From JAOSJT01 sp035362335 (GTDB lineage: Bacteria; Bacteroidota; Ignavibacteria; SZUA-365), in NCBI GenBank assembly GCA_035362335.1, contig DAOSDL010000002.1, positions 1 to 64,000 on the forward strand: a DNA stretch of 64,000 nt, read 5' to 3'. The notes beneath the pieces were generated by a model. It did not search any database, was not told the origin of the DNA, and saw only the letters and a list, made by a program, of their open reading frames with translations. Shown here piece after piece: positions 25,683 to 34,912 of the stretch; within the stretch, counting starts at the first letter, position 1; the number at the start of each line of letters is the position of its first letter. The position numbers and the translations under genes were made by a program.

Positions 25683-27674
25683 TCAGCCGTTGTCGTCCAC
25701 CACGTATTCGTCCAGCAACTGCTCGGGCAAGCCGGTGAGGAAGCGCGAAGGTTTGCTGAGTATGCTGCCGGTGGCACGGTCGTAAATGTTCATCGGCACA
25801 GTCATGAAGAGGCGCTGCCGCGCGCGCGTGCAGGCCACATAGAAGAGGCGTCGCTCCTCTTCCATTGACGCGTCGGTCTCGGCCGCTGCCGTCACGGGAA
25901 AGCGCCCATCCACGAGATACATCACAAACACACTGTGCCATTCCAGGCCTTTGGCGCTGTGAATGGTGGAAAGGGTGAGGAATTCCTCCTCCTGCCCTTC
26001 CGGCAACATATCCTCCACGCTCTCGTTGGGCGGCTCCAACGCCATTTCCGTGAGCATGGCCTCGAGCTGCGCATAGCGCTCGGCGATGTTTTGCAGCATT
26101 TCCAGATCCTTGAGGCGCTTCGGATGATCGTCGTAGCGCTGCCGCAGTATTGGCGTGTAGTAACGGAGCAGGCGCTCGATTTTATCCGCGGGAGAAATGC
26201 CTTCGGGCGCGATGTCGCGCAACGTGTCGATCAAACTGTCGATGGTCGGCACGCGCAGCAATTGATGCAGACGGTCGAGAGCGCGCTCGGTGAAGGGATT
26301 CAGACCGGACATGAATTCATCCGTCACGCGCTCGGCTCCTTTCGGCCCCACTCCGTCGAGTAAAAGGAGGATGCGCGTCCAGGAAATGACATCCTTCGGA
26401 TTCTCCAGCACGCGCAAATGCGCGAGCACATCCTTCACATGCGCGGTTTCCATGAGTTTGAGACCGCCGAATTTCACGTAGGGGATGTTCGCGCGCGCAA
26501 GTTCGATTTCCAGATCGAAGCTGTGATAGCCGGCGCGGAACAGCACGGCGATTTCCTTCAGCGGTATACCCTCCTCGCGCAATTCGAGTATCTGCTGCGC
26601 GATGTACTGCGATTGCGTGTGCTCGCCGTCCATGGCCACCACCGCCGGCAGCAGGCCTTCCTTGCGATGCGAGTACAATTCCTTGGTGTATTTCTCCACC
26701 GCCATGCGAATCACCGCATTGGTGAAATCCAGTATGGGCTGCGTGCTGCGGTAATTTTCCTCCAGCGTGACGATGCGGCAGTTGTCGAACTCCTTCGGAA
26801 AATCCATGATGTTGCGGAAATTCGCTCCGCGAAAGGAGTAAATGCTCTGCGCGTCGTCGCCCACCACCATCACATTGTCATGCGCCGAAGCCAGTAATCG
26901 CACAATGCGCGCTTGCAGCTTGTTGGTATCCTGATACTCGTCCACCATGATATGCCGATAGCGTTCGCCGATGCGCGCGCGCACCGCTTCGTGCTTTTCC
27001 AGCAGCAGCACGAGATTGACGAGCAAATCGTCGTAATCCATGATGTTGTTGGATTTCTTGTACGAAACGTAGGTCTTCGCGATCTGCTCGATGTCATCGA
27101 TCTGCGCGGCGAAATGCGGAAACTGCGCCGCCACGACAATATCGATGGGCGTGAGTGTGTTCACGGAGCTGCTGTACATGCGCAGCAGCGTGTGCTTGTT
27201 CGGAAAGCGCTTGTCCTTGCCCGCCAGCCCCAGGCGCGTGCGCAGCAGGTTGAGCACGTCTTCGGCATCGGCCTGGTCGAGTATGGTGAAATTCACCGCG
27301 TAACCCAGTTCGGCTGCGTATTGGCGCAGTATCATGTTGGCAAAGGAATGAAAGGTTCCGCCCGACACGCGTTCGGTGCGTTCGTCCAACAGCGCCGAGG
27401 CGCGGCGCAGCATTTCGCGCGCGGCCTTGCGTGTGAACGTGAGCAGGAGAATGCTCTCAGGCCGCACACCGCTTTCGATGAGCCGCGCAACGCGAAAGGT
27501 GAGCGTGCGCGTTTTGCCCGTGCCCGCGCCCGCGACCACCAGGATGGGACCCTCGGTGTGTGCCACGGCCTCGTACTGCTGCGTATTGAGTTCGTCGCGA
27601 TAGCGAATGCGGAAACGGGATTCGTCCGATGTGACGAGACTCAGTGAGGATTTTTTCAGTGTGATTTTCTTCAT
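25683..27674 (-). CDS. UvrD/PcrA-type superfamily 1 DNA helicase
   Basis: 663 residues. ATP-driven 3'-5' helicase of DNA repair. Motifs in order: I GAGTGKTRTLTFR, Ia LLTFTRKAAREML, Ib GTFHSF, II VDEYQDTN, III VGDDAQSIYSFRGA, IV EENYRSTQPIL, V STIHSAKGLEWHSVFV, VI VACTRARQRLF. It is shorter than UvrD (about 720) and lacks the C-terminal extension that contacts partners, so I do not name it uvrD. It follows mlaF by 57 bp on the same strand. Confidence 0.9.
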   Translation of the reverse strand: MKKITLKKSSLSLVTSDESRFRIRYRDELNTQQYEAVAHTEGPILVVAGAGTGKTRTLTFRVARLIESGVRPESILLLTFTRKAAREMLRRASALLDERTERVSGGTFHSFANMILRQYAAELGYAVNFTILDQADAEDVLNLLRTRLGLAGKDKRFPNKHTLLRMYSSSVNTLTPIDIVVAAQFPHFAAQIDDIEQIAKTYVSYKKSNNIMDYDDLLVNLVLLLEKHEAVRARIGERYRHIMVDEYQDTNKLQARIVRLLASAHDNVMVVGDDAQSIYSFRGANFRNIMDFPKEFDNCRIVTLEENYRSTQPILDFTNAVIRMAVEKYTKELYSHRKEGLLPAVVAMDGEHTQSQYIAQQILELREEGIPLKEIAVLFRAGYHSFDLEIELARANIPYVKFGGLKLMETAHVKDVLAHLRVLENPKDVISWTRILLLLDGVGPKGAERVTDEFMSGLNPFTERALDRLHQLLRVPTIDSLIDTLRDIAPEGISPADKIERLLRYYTPILRQRYDDHPKRLKDLEMLQNIAERYAQLEAMLTEMALEPPNESVEDMLPEGQEEEFLTLSTIHSAKGLEWHSVFVMYLVDGRFPVTAAAETDASMEEERRLFYVACTRARQRLFMTVPMNIYDRATGSILSKPSRFLTGLPEQLLDEYVVDDNG

Positions 27675-27731
27675 GCGGGAATATACACGGACATGGCGCG
27701 GTGCGCCAATGCCGTGCTCCTTGCGCTGTCC

Positions 27732-28463
27732 CTATTTGCCGAAGCGTTCGATGAATCCGCGGATCACCGGATCCTCGGATGCGCGGAACGCCGTCGGTGT
27801 GCCGGTGAAATAGATCCGTCCTTCGTGCATCATGGCAACGGTGTGCACGATGGTGTAGACGCTGAACATGTCATGCGTCACCACGATGCTGGTGGCGCTG
27901 AGTTTTGCGGTGATATCCGCGATCAGCGCATCGATTTGATTGGAGGTCACCGGATCGAGTCCGGTGGTGGGCTCGTCGTACAGCATGTACTCGGGATTGC
28001 TGGCCAGGGCGCGCGCCAGACCTACGCGCTTGCGCATGCCGCCGGACAACTCGGAGGGCTTTTTGCTTTCGATGCCCGACAAACCCACCATGGCCAGTTT
28101 GTCGGCAACGATGCGGGTGATGTCGTCCAGCGGCAACGAGGAATTTTCCACCAGGCCCAGCGCGATGTTTTCGAACACGGTCATGGAATCGAACAGCGCG
28201 GCGCCCTGGAACAGAAAGCCGAAGCGCGCGCGCAGTTCGTACAGTTCGCGTTCGGGCAGCGCATGCACCGCCTTGCCGTCGATCAGAATTTCGCCCTCGT
28301 CCGGCTCGAGCAGTCCGATGATATGCTTGAGCAACACGCTTTTCCCGCAGCCGCTCTGCCCCACAATGGCGATGGTCTCACCCGTGGGTATGGTGAGATC
28401 CACGCCGCGCAGCACGTGCTGGCCGCCATTGAAGGTCTTATGCAGATTGCGGATTTCGATCAT
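27732..28463 (-). CDS. mlaF: ABC transporter ATPase, MlaF-like
   Basis: 243 residues. MlaF powers retrograde phospholipid transport from the outer membrane with MlaE and MCE proteins. Walker A GQSGCGKS, signature LSGGMRKRVGLARAL, Walker B YMLYDEPTTGLDP and the switch His in VVTHDM are intact. The LSGGM signature and the helical FLFQGAALFDSMTVFENIALGL region are typical of MlaF/Mkl. The mlaE and mce genes are not next to it, which is unusual, as these are normally adjacent. It starts 30 bp after ridA. Confidence 0.85.
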   Translation of the reverse strand: MIEIRNLHKTFNGGQHVLRGVDLTIPTGETIAIVGQSGCGKSVLLKHIIGLLEPDEGEILIDGKAVHALPERELYELRARFGFLFQGAALFDSMTVFENIALGLVENSSLPLDDITRIVADKLAMVGLSGIESKKPSELSGGMRKRVGLARALASNPEYMLYDEPTTGLDPVTSNQIDALIADITAKLSATSIVVTHDMFSVYTIVHTVAMMHEGRIYFTGTPTAFRASEDPVIRGFIERFGK

Positions 28464-28493
28464 GCGTGTGCCGGACGCCCCTGCCTCCCCGCG

Positions 28494-28883
28494 TCAGGGT
28501 ATCACCGCCTCGACCTCGATTTCGACGAGTAGATCGGGGTGAATCAGATGCCCGACCTCGACCATGGTGGCGGCGGGCTTGACTTTCGCGAACACTTCGT
28601 TGTGCGCCTTGCCCACGCTTTCCCAGCAGCGGATGTCCGCCAGGTACATGCGCGTGCGTACGACATGTTTCATCTCCGCGCCGGCTTCACGCAAGGCGCG
28701 GCCGATTTTGTCGAACACGAAGGTGGCCTGTTCATGGGCGTCGCCCCGTCCCACCACTTCGCCGAATTCATTCACGGCGGTGGTTCCGGCGACGAACACC
28801 ATGTTACCCACGCGTACGGCACGTGCGTAGCCAAGGCGATCTTCCCAGACGGTTGGACTTTTGATAGTGACTCGTTTCTTCAT
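28494..28883 (-). CDS. RidA/YjgF-family deaminase
   Basis: 129 residues. RidA proteins hydrolyse reactive enamine/imine intermediates. The VFVAGTTAVNEFGEVVG, HVVRTRMYLADI (with the key arginine) and VEVGHLIHPDLLVEIEVEAVIP blocks match. The final residues are the usual E-A-V-x-P of the family. It probably begins a short transcript with mlaF; the link between them is not obvious. Confidence 0.9.
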   Translation of the reverse strand: MKKRVTIKSPTVWEDRLGYARAVRVGNMVFVAGTTAVNEFGEVVGRGDAHEQATFVFDKIGRALREAGAEMKHVVRTRMYLADIRCWESVGKAHNEVFAKVKPAATMVEVGHLIHPDLLVEIEVEAVIP

Positions 28884-29003
28884 GACATACTCCAGGTGAC
28901 TCTCTCCGCTACCATTCTACCGAATTTCCGGCACATGCCCAAGCCCGCCACCCGCACCCTGCCGCACAGCACCTGCTCCGTGCAACGTTTCACGCAAGAC
29001 GCG

Positions 29004-29042
29004 ACACCGCCACGACGTGTGCGAGACGCGCCGTGGCGGTGT
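29004..29042 (-). terminator. Strong hairpin after the DUF3078 gene
   Basis: ACACCGCCACG (29004-29014) and CGTGGCGGTGT (29032-29042) form a perfect 11-bp stem with a 17-base loop, 51 bp past the stop codon of the DUF3078 gene. No T-run follows. Confidence 0.5.
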
Positions 29043-29093
29043 GCGTATGTGATGCCGGCTTCGATACGAAGGGAATTCCCGAAGTCCTCGCGC

Positions 29094-29963
29094 TTACAGA
29101 ATCGAGTAACGTAAACCGAGCGCGAGCGTCTCCTTCACCTGCGTCCTGCGTGTCTGCGCTGTCTCATGCACGACCAGCACGTTCAGCGACACGTTGATGT
29201 AGCTGTTGACCTTGGCGGTGAGGGTGTTGTCCCAGCGCACGTCCCAGGTGTCGAGTTTGTCGAAAGCGGAGAACAGATTCAATTCGGAGGTGAGGAGAAC
29301 GTTTTCCATCACCGTGAGCTTCAGGCCGGTGGCGGACTCGATACCGGTCTGGAATTTGAAGGTTTCGATTTCGTCGGGCGTGTCCTTGTCATCGGCGAAA
29401 CCGTAGTCGGAGGAAAAGGTTTCTTTGAACGCGACACCGAGGCGCGTGAAGAACATATCCTCGACACCGTATTTGAAACCGACGGACTGGATGAGATAAC
29501 CCGGATCGAAGAAGCCCGAAGTCTGCACGCGTTCGTCGAGACCGCTTTGCTCGTTTTTCACCAGCTTGTACCCCGGTGCCATTTGCGTGCGCAGCTGATT
29601 GGCGACATAGGGATCAACCGGCCAGCCGATGTTCATCGAGAACATGCTTTCCCAGTACAGCTCATCGTCGGCCTTCTCGAAATCCTTGTCGCCAAGCTTG
29701 GTCTGGCCATACATGATTTTCAGATTGTTGGCCCAGGTGTGCTCGGGCTGCTTGTAGATGAAGCGACCCATGGTCAGAAAGGTCCAGGCCAGCGTGTTCT
29801 CGCCGCCCTGCGTCCAGTTGTGCAAACTCACCTGCGTCACATTCAGTCCCGCCACGAGTGTGTTGTTCCAGCCGTCCACGAGTTTGCTCTTGTCGTCCTG
29901 CGCGGCCAGCCGACCCACTGCAACGACAAGAATGAATGCGATGAGAAAAAACGATTTGTACAT
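29094..29963 (-). CDS. DUF3078 outer-membrane protein
   Basis: 289 residues from the ATG at 29963, preceded by GAGGTG. A signal peptide (MYKSFFLIAFILVVAVGRLAAQ) is followed by the DUF3078 hallmark LNVTQVSLHNWTQGGENTLAWT. The rest alternates in beta-strands and ends in a phenylalanine/leucine-rich strand (TLALGLRYSIL), as in outer-membrane barrels. The family is widespread in Bacteroidota; its function is unknown. It follows the ABC exporter genes by 82 bp and could share their transcript. Confidence 0.88.
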   Translation of the reverse strand: MYKSFFLIAFILVVAVGRLAAQDDKSKLVDGWNNTLVAGLNVTQVSLHNWTQGGENTLAWTFLTMGRFIYKQPEHTWANNLKIMYGQTKLGDKDFEKADDELYWESMFSMNIGWPVDPYVANQLRTQMAPGYKLVKNEQSGLDERVQTSGFFDPGYLIQSVGFKYGVEDMFFTRLGVAFKETFSSDYGFADDKDTPDEIETFKFQTGIESATGLKLTVMENVLLTSELNLFSAFDKLDTWDVRWDNTLTAKVNSYINVSLNVLVVHETAQTRRTQVKETLALGLRYSIL

Positions 29964-30045
29964 GATGCACCTCGGATGATAATTCCACGTGAATGTTCTG
30001 TTCATATGATGCACACCACCGAAATATCAGTTCGGAAGCGGGAGA

Positions 30046-31692
30046 TCAGTGCAGATACTGCATGGTCAGCGCTTTGCGGCGCACTCGTTCGGCGGCCGCG
30101 CGCTCGAACAGCAACGTCATGACAGCCAGCACGAGCAACACAATACTGGTGGCCGTGGCGGAAGGATACACCAACCGCGCCAGCACATTGATGATGATGG
30201 TCATGAACACCGCCGCCACGAGGATGCCGATAAACACGCTCGATGTGCGTTCGCCTTTACGCAAGGGCAGCGAAAACGGCAGAAAGGGATTGGTGAACAC
30301 GAGCATCTGCAGAAACAGATGCGACACCAGCGTCAACATGAGCACATGCACAGCCACATGTTGGAATGACGTGAAAAAGAAGGAAAAAATCACTCCCAAC
30401 GCCAGCAAATACGGTGCGATAAAATACACGACCAGCACATCCTTCATTGCCAGCACCAGCTTGCCCTTGTCCGACGGCGTGGCGTGGAAAATCCACGAGG
30501 CCCGGAACGAGTCGCTGCGCGCCAGCGACGCCATGAGCAGCACCGGGAAAAACGCCATGGCGAAGTACAGCAGATTCGCCTTCGCCACATGCCGCGCGGG
30601 ATCCACAAAGGGGTCGGCCAGGCCCGTGCCCTCGGCCAGTCCGGCAATCAGATACAGCACGGTGAGAGGAATGATGGCCAGTACCGACAGCCGGAATTTC
30701 TGATCATGCTTGAACTGATTCCTGATCAGCAGCGCCGCCGCCCTGCCCTCGCCGCGGCGGAACATGGGCAAGGTGCCCCGATGCCGCGCGCTGTGCACGA
30801 CGCGCTTCTCCGACACCTCGCTCTGTCGCGCCAGCAACGCTGCATAGGACAGAGACAACTTGCCGTAGGCGTACACCACAAGCATCACCGTCAGACATAC
30901 GCCCAGCGTGGTGGCCAGCAAGGTCACCTCGCTCCACCGGCCCGCGGCCAGCATCATGAACCCCGTGAACCAGGTAGGTGGCAGCAGCGCGGTCCACACG
31001 TCCTGTTCGAACACCAGGCGCGCGAACACGCCTTTATCCAGGAGTGTGGAGAAAATCATGCCGCTGCCGTACACGATGAAAGACAGCAGCAATTGCATGT
31101 AGGAAAACACACGGCGTAAACGCGCCGGATGCACCACACGCAACAAATTGATGTACAGGAAGACGATGAAAAATCCCGTGAGCAGCGAAGCCCCCATCAT
31201 GCCGAAGAGCGTAGCGAGACCCAGCAAGGGATTGAAGCCGTCCCGCAGCACGTACAGCGCGACGGGAATCACTCCGATCGCTCCGGTGATTACCCCGATG
31301 TACACGAAGAGATTGGCCATGCGCGCCATGAAAAAGGTGCGCGATCCAATCGGTCGATGCGCCAGAATGTGGTAGTCGTCCGGCGAAACAATCACGCTTT
31401 GAAATTCCACCAGCAGCGACATGGCCACAGCGAACATGGTGATGGTCATCACCACCGTGCCGGTAAAAAACACATTCGCGCTCTCGATGATCACAAAGCT
31501 CAGCACGAGTCCGAGAAAGCCGTAGAACAGTGCGAGTTGCCACAGGCCCGGCAGTCCCCGGCGCTTGCCTTTCGACTTCCCCTTCCGCGCGGCGATCATG
31601 CCCGTGCGGAAATCCACCATCAACGACAGACGCAGCAGCGCCACGAATTGCCGATGGTCGACACCGATCCATGTCAGCAGCCGCGCGAACAT
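30046..31692 (-). CDS. ABC-type exporter membrane subunit
   Basis: 548 residues from the ATG at 31692, whose A is also the last base of the ATPase gene's TGA (TGATG); a GTG at 31695 is an alternative. About 12 hydrophobic helices. The N-terminal VSPDDYHILAHRPIGSRTFFMARMANLF resembles ABC exporters of the ABC-2 type with a large split membrane domain. Substrate unknown. Partner of the ATPase gene just upstream. Confidence 0.7.
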   Translation of the reverse strand: MFARLLTWIGVDHRQFVALLRLSLMVDFRTGMIAARKGKSKGKRRGLPGLWQLALFYGFLGLVLSFVIIESANVFFTGTVVMTITMFAVAMSLLVEFQSVIVSPDDYHILAHRPIGSRTFFMARMANLFVYIGVITGAIGVIPVALYVLRDGFNPLLGLATLFGMMGASLLTGFFIVFLYINLLRVVHPARLRRVFSYMQLLLSFIVYGSGMIFSTLLDKGVFARLVFEQDVWTALLPPTWFTGFMMLAAGRWSEVTLLATTLGVCLTVMLVVYAYGKLSLSYAALLARQSEVSEKRVVHSARHRGTLPMFRRGEGRAAALLIRNQFKHDQKFRLSVLAIIPLTVLYLIAGLAEGTGLADPFVDPARHVAKANLLYFAMAFFPVLLMASLARSDSFRASWIFHATPSDKGKLVLAMKDVLVVYFIAPYLLALGVIFSFFFTSFQHVAVHVLMLTLVSHLFLQMLVFTNPFLPFSLPLRKGERTSSVFIGILVAAVFMTIIINVLARLVYPSATATSIVLLVLAVMTLLFERAAAERVRRKALTMQYLH

Positions 31693-32459
31693 CACACGCG
31701 GTCCAGAGCCGAGATGACGTCGTCGGAGAGATCCTCGGCGGTGCGCACGCCAGTGAGCTTGCTGAAGGCCTCCTCCAGTGTGCTCGCATCGGTGTCGCGC
31801 ACGATCTGCCCTGCTGTTCCTGTGATGATTTGCTGCCCCTTGTCAATGATGACGATACGCGTGCAGATGCGTTCGACCACTTCGAGTATATGCGAGCAGA
31901 AGAAAATCGTCTTGCCCTGCGAAGCGAGCTTGCGCAGCAACTCCTTCACCACCAGCGCGGCATTGGTGTCGAGGCCGTTCAGCGGCTCATCGAGAAACAG
32001 CACCTCGGGACGATGAATGAGTGCCGAAGCGATGAGCAACTTCTGTCGCGTGCCCTTGCTCAATTCCGAAATGCGCTGATCGCGATACTGCGCGATACCG
32101 AAGATCTCGATCAAATCGTTGAAGCGCGCCACGGCCACATCCGGCTTGAGATGGTAGAGACTGGACACAAAGTCCAGATACTCCATCGGCGTCAGCGATT
32201 CGTACATCGCGCCGCTTTCGGGAATGTAGCCGATGCGCTCCTTGACGCGCAGCGGTTCTTTGAACACGTCGAAACCCGCCACATAGGCCTCGCCCGAACT
32301 CGGCGTCAACATACCGGTGAGCATTTTGACCGTAGTGGATTTCCCGGCGCCGTTCGGTCCGAGAAAACCGAGAATTTCGCCCGGCTGCACGTCGATCGAG
32401 AGATGATCGACCGCGCGGCGATTCTCGTACATTTTTGTGAGTGCTACTGTGCGAATCAT
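31692..32459 (-). CDS. ABC transporter ATPase (ABC-2-type exporter)
   Basis: 255 residues from the ATG at 32459 (MIRTVALTKMYEN). CcmA/NatA-like ATPase: Walker A GPNGAGKST, signature LSKGTRQKL (the S-K variant), Walker B VLFLDEPLNGLD and switch His in FCSHILEVVE. A tail of about 40 residues after the domain is common in exporters. It overlaps the membrane subunit gene by one base, so the two form one exporter. Confidence 0.9.
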   Translation of the reverse strand: MIRTVALTKMYENRRAVDHLSIDVQPGEILGFLGPNGAGKSTTVKMLTGMLTPSSGEAYVAGFDVFKEPLRVKERIGYIPESGAMYESLTPMEYLDFVSSLYHLKPDVAVARFNDLIEIFGIAQYRDQRISELSKGTRQKLLIASALIHRPEVLFLDEPLNGLDTNAALVVKELLRKLASQGKTIFFCSHILEVVERICTRIVIIDKGQQIITGTAGQIVRDTDASTLEEAFSKLTGVRTAEDLSDDVISALDRV

Positions 32460-32598
32460 GCGTCCATCACATTTCTGCGCGGCACGGGTGTCCGGAGGAT
32501 GGATGTGCCGCGGCGGGAGTGAATACGCGGCGTTCCGGATCGATCCGGAACGCCGCGATAAAGAGGAAGCACACCGTGCCGGCGGTGCGAAGTGTTCG

Positions 32599-34434
32599 CT
32601 ACCAGTCGCAGCGAAGAATCGTACCGTTGTGTCCGACAACCCACTGCAGCTTCTGCGACAGCGCTGCCACGTCCATCACGCCCACATCGGCGACGGGCGG
32701 CATGCTGGTCCACGTGCGTCCACCGTTGTTGGACACCATCACCAGGCCCTCGGGACCCACGGCCATACCGTTGAGTTCATCCGCGAAATCCACGGCGGCG
32801 ATTGGCATGAAGGTGTTGGTACGGCTGCGCGTCCACGTCTTGCCGCCATCGTCGGTGTAGAGAATGGCGCCGCGGCTGCCGCTCACCCATCCCGTGCGGG
32901 CATTGATGAATTGCGCCGAGAGGAAATCCGAGCGCAAATCCTCGATGCCGCTCAGGTCGACCTTGCTCCAGGTCTGGCCATGGTCGCAAGAGCGGAACAT
33001 GGCGCTACTCTCGCCCACCGCAATCCAGCATCCGTCGCCCAGCGAGGCCACGGCCAGCATTTTCACGGTCTCGGGGAATTTCTCCAACGTCCACGTTGTA
33101 CCGCCATCGGTACTGCGGCAGAGGCGGCCCTCGTCGCCCACGGCGATAGCGGTGTTGCTTTTGCCCATGGCGATGCCGTGCAGATTGAAGGCCTTGTCCT
33201 GTTGCACTGGCGTCCACGACGCACCACCGTCCACTGTGCGGGCAATGTAGCCACGGTAACCAGCCACCAGCGCGGTGTTGGCATCGAAGGTGTGCAGCGC
33301 CGTCATTTCGATGGCACCCGGCAATTTCGCGTGACTCCAGGTCGCGCCACCATCGCGGGTCACCGCGGTGCCGCCGTCATTGGCGAGAATGATGCCATTG
33401 TTCTCATCTGCGAAATCCACTTGATAGTAGCTCGAACGCGGGCCTTTGGACACGCTGTACCACGAGTCGCCCCAATCGGTGGAGCGCAGCAGCGTGCCTT
33501 CCACACCGAGCACGATGCCCGTTCCGGTGCCGTCCTCGCTGAAAGACACATCCATCAAATCCTTGTCGGTACCCGAATTCACCTTGGTCCACATCTCGCC
33601 GCCGTCGGTGGTTTTGAGAATCACACCGCCCTTGCCCACGCACCAGCCGTTCTTGTCGCCGACGAAGTACATGGAAATGAGCGTCACACCGGTGGGCGTG
33701 GGAATCATGCGCCACTCCTCGCCGCGATTCGTGGTTTTGAGCATGAGGCCGTTGCCGCCGCAGATCAGACGCACGGTGTTGTCCACGTAGTAGATATACT
33801 CGGGATTGCCGGGCAGATTGAAGTTCTTTTTCAACCAACTGTTGCCACCGTCGGTGGTTTCGAGAATCAGACCGTTCCATCCCATGGCCCAGCCGCGGCG
33901 GTCATCGTCGAAGTAAATGGAGCGCAGGAAGAACGGCTCCTCGTACGAGCGATCGATCCAGGTGGTGCCGCCATCGGTGGTGTGGAGAATCAAACCACCC
34001 ACGCCGCAGGCCCAGCCAACTTCACGGCTGAAGAAGTTGACGGCGTACACGCGCTTGCTGGTGCGGGTGTTCTGGCGCTTCCAGGTTTTGCCACCATCGG
34101 TGGTGCGGCTGATGATGCCGTCCTCGCCGCAGGCCCAGCCGTATTCCGCGTCAATGAAACTCTGGTCGTGGAAGGAAATCGTCGTGTTGCTTTCGGTGAG
34201 CTTCCAGGTCACACCGTCGTCCGTCGAACGAATGATGCGACCCTGATCGCCCACGATCACGATGTGGTTGGATTGCGGGCGCTGAATGCTGTTGTTGGTG
34301 ACCCCGTGCGGCAATGGATTGATCCACGTCCAGGTCTGCGCCTGCACCGTCGCGGTGGCGAGCAATGCGATGACGAAAACCCGCGCATGAAGGGCGCTTC
34401 CTTTTTTCAACACCGAAGCAAGACGGTTCCTCAT
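32599..34434 (-). CDS. Exported Ycf48-like beta-propeller repeat protein
   Basis: 611 residues from the ATG at 34434, with AGAGGA upstream and a signal peptide ending TVQAQ. Thirteen repeats carry an S/T-x-D-x-G-x-x-W motif (for example TTDGGKTWK, STDGGTTWT), each followed by a strand and a W-x-x-G/V-G turn. This is the BNR/Ycf48-like fold, probably two stacked or one large propeller. Such proteins are abundant in Bacteroidota and often secreted, but no type IX sorting tail is seen: it ends with VGHNGTILRCDW. Ligand unknown. Confidence 0.85.
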   Translation of the reverse strand: MRNRLASVLKKGSALHARVFVIALLATATVQAQTWTWINPLPHGVTNNSIQRPQSNHIVIVGDQGRIIRSTDDGVTWKLTESNTTISFHDQSFIDAEYGWACGEDGIISRTTDGGKTWKRQNTRTSKRVYAVNFFSREVGWACGVGGLILHTTDGGTTWIDRSYEEPFFLRSIYFDDDRRGWAMGWNGLILETTDGGNSWLKKNFNLPGNPEYIYYVDNTVRLICGGNGLMLKTTNRGEEWRMIPTPTGVTLISMYFVGDKNGWCVGKGGVILKTTDGGEMWTKVNSGTDKDLMDVSFSEDGTGTGIVLGVEGTLLRSTDWGDSWYSVSKGPRSSYYQVDFADENNGIILANDGGTAVTRDGGATWSHAKLPGAIEMTALHTFDANTALVAGYRGYIARTVDGGASWTPVQQDKAFNLHGIAMGKSNTAIAVGDEGRLCRSTDGGTTWTLEKFPETVKMLAVASLGDGCWIAVGESSAMFRSCDHGQTWSKVDLSGIEDLRSDFLSAQFINARTGWVSGSRGAILYTDDGGKTWTRSRTNTFMPIAAVDFADELNGMAVGPEGLVMVSNNGGRTWTSMPPVADVGVMDVAALSQKLQWVVGHNGTILRCDW

Positions 34435-34573
34435 GAGCTGTGTCCTCTTTGATTGGGATAGCGATTGGCGTAAAGCAAGGTAGAAAATACGCCCAAATTC
34501 CCTCAAATGAAAGAGAACTTCGTCCCCGGCCGCCTCGGGGAATTTTGCACCGTCTCATCCGACCGATAAAGTG

Positions 34574-34602
34574 GTGAAGCGTGAAGAGTAAAGAGTAAAG
34601 CG
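34574..34602. repeat. GAGTAAAGAG-type word repeat, copy 1
   Basis: Reads GTGAAGAGTAAAGAGTAAAG. Related copies are at 41955-41982 (reverse), 47767-47795, 50365-50393 and 51464-51493. It lies in the 478-bp divergent spacer between the Ycf48-like gene and znuA. Confidence 0.5.
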
Positions 34603-34718
34603 GGGACGGCGGCCCTGCGCACTTGCCCGCATCGCGGTCCGGGCTGTTCACTCGGAAAAATCTCCAGCTCCATGAGTCAATCAATCACCGCAGCCATGTA
34701 CCCCAATCCTTGTGGAAC

Positions 34719-34770
34719 TCCACGATTCATCTGTGAGAATCCGTGTTAAATCTGTGAAATCTGTGGTTTT
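34719..34770 (+). repeat. Phased RTCYGTG repeat, short copy upstream of znuA
   Basis: Four words ATCTGTG, ATCCGTG, ATCTGTG, ATCTGTG with start-to-start distances 10, 11 and 9 bp, then GTTTT. Only the core of the long element (see 44851-45100) is here, with an altered GAGTAAAG-like word about 15 bp after it. Confidence 0.75.
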
Positions 34771-34912
34771 GCCCCTGCGACGAAGAGAGAAGACTAAAGC
34801 GGGAGTTGCATGCTGATTTATCGGACATTTCACTCTTCATTCTCCACCCAACCTCACAGTGCCGCAACACGAACCCATTCCGCCTCACCCCGCAATTCCG
34901 TAAATTGTGAGA

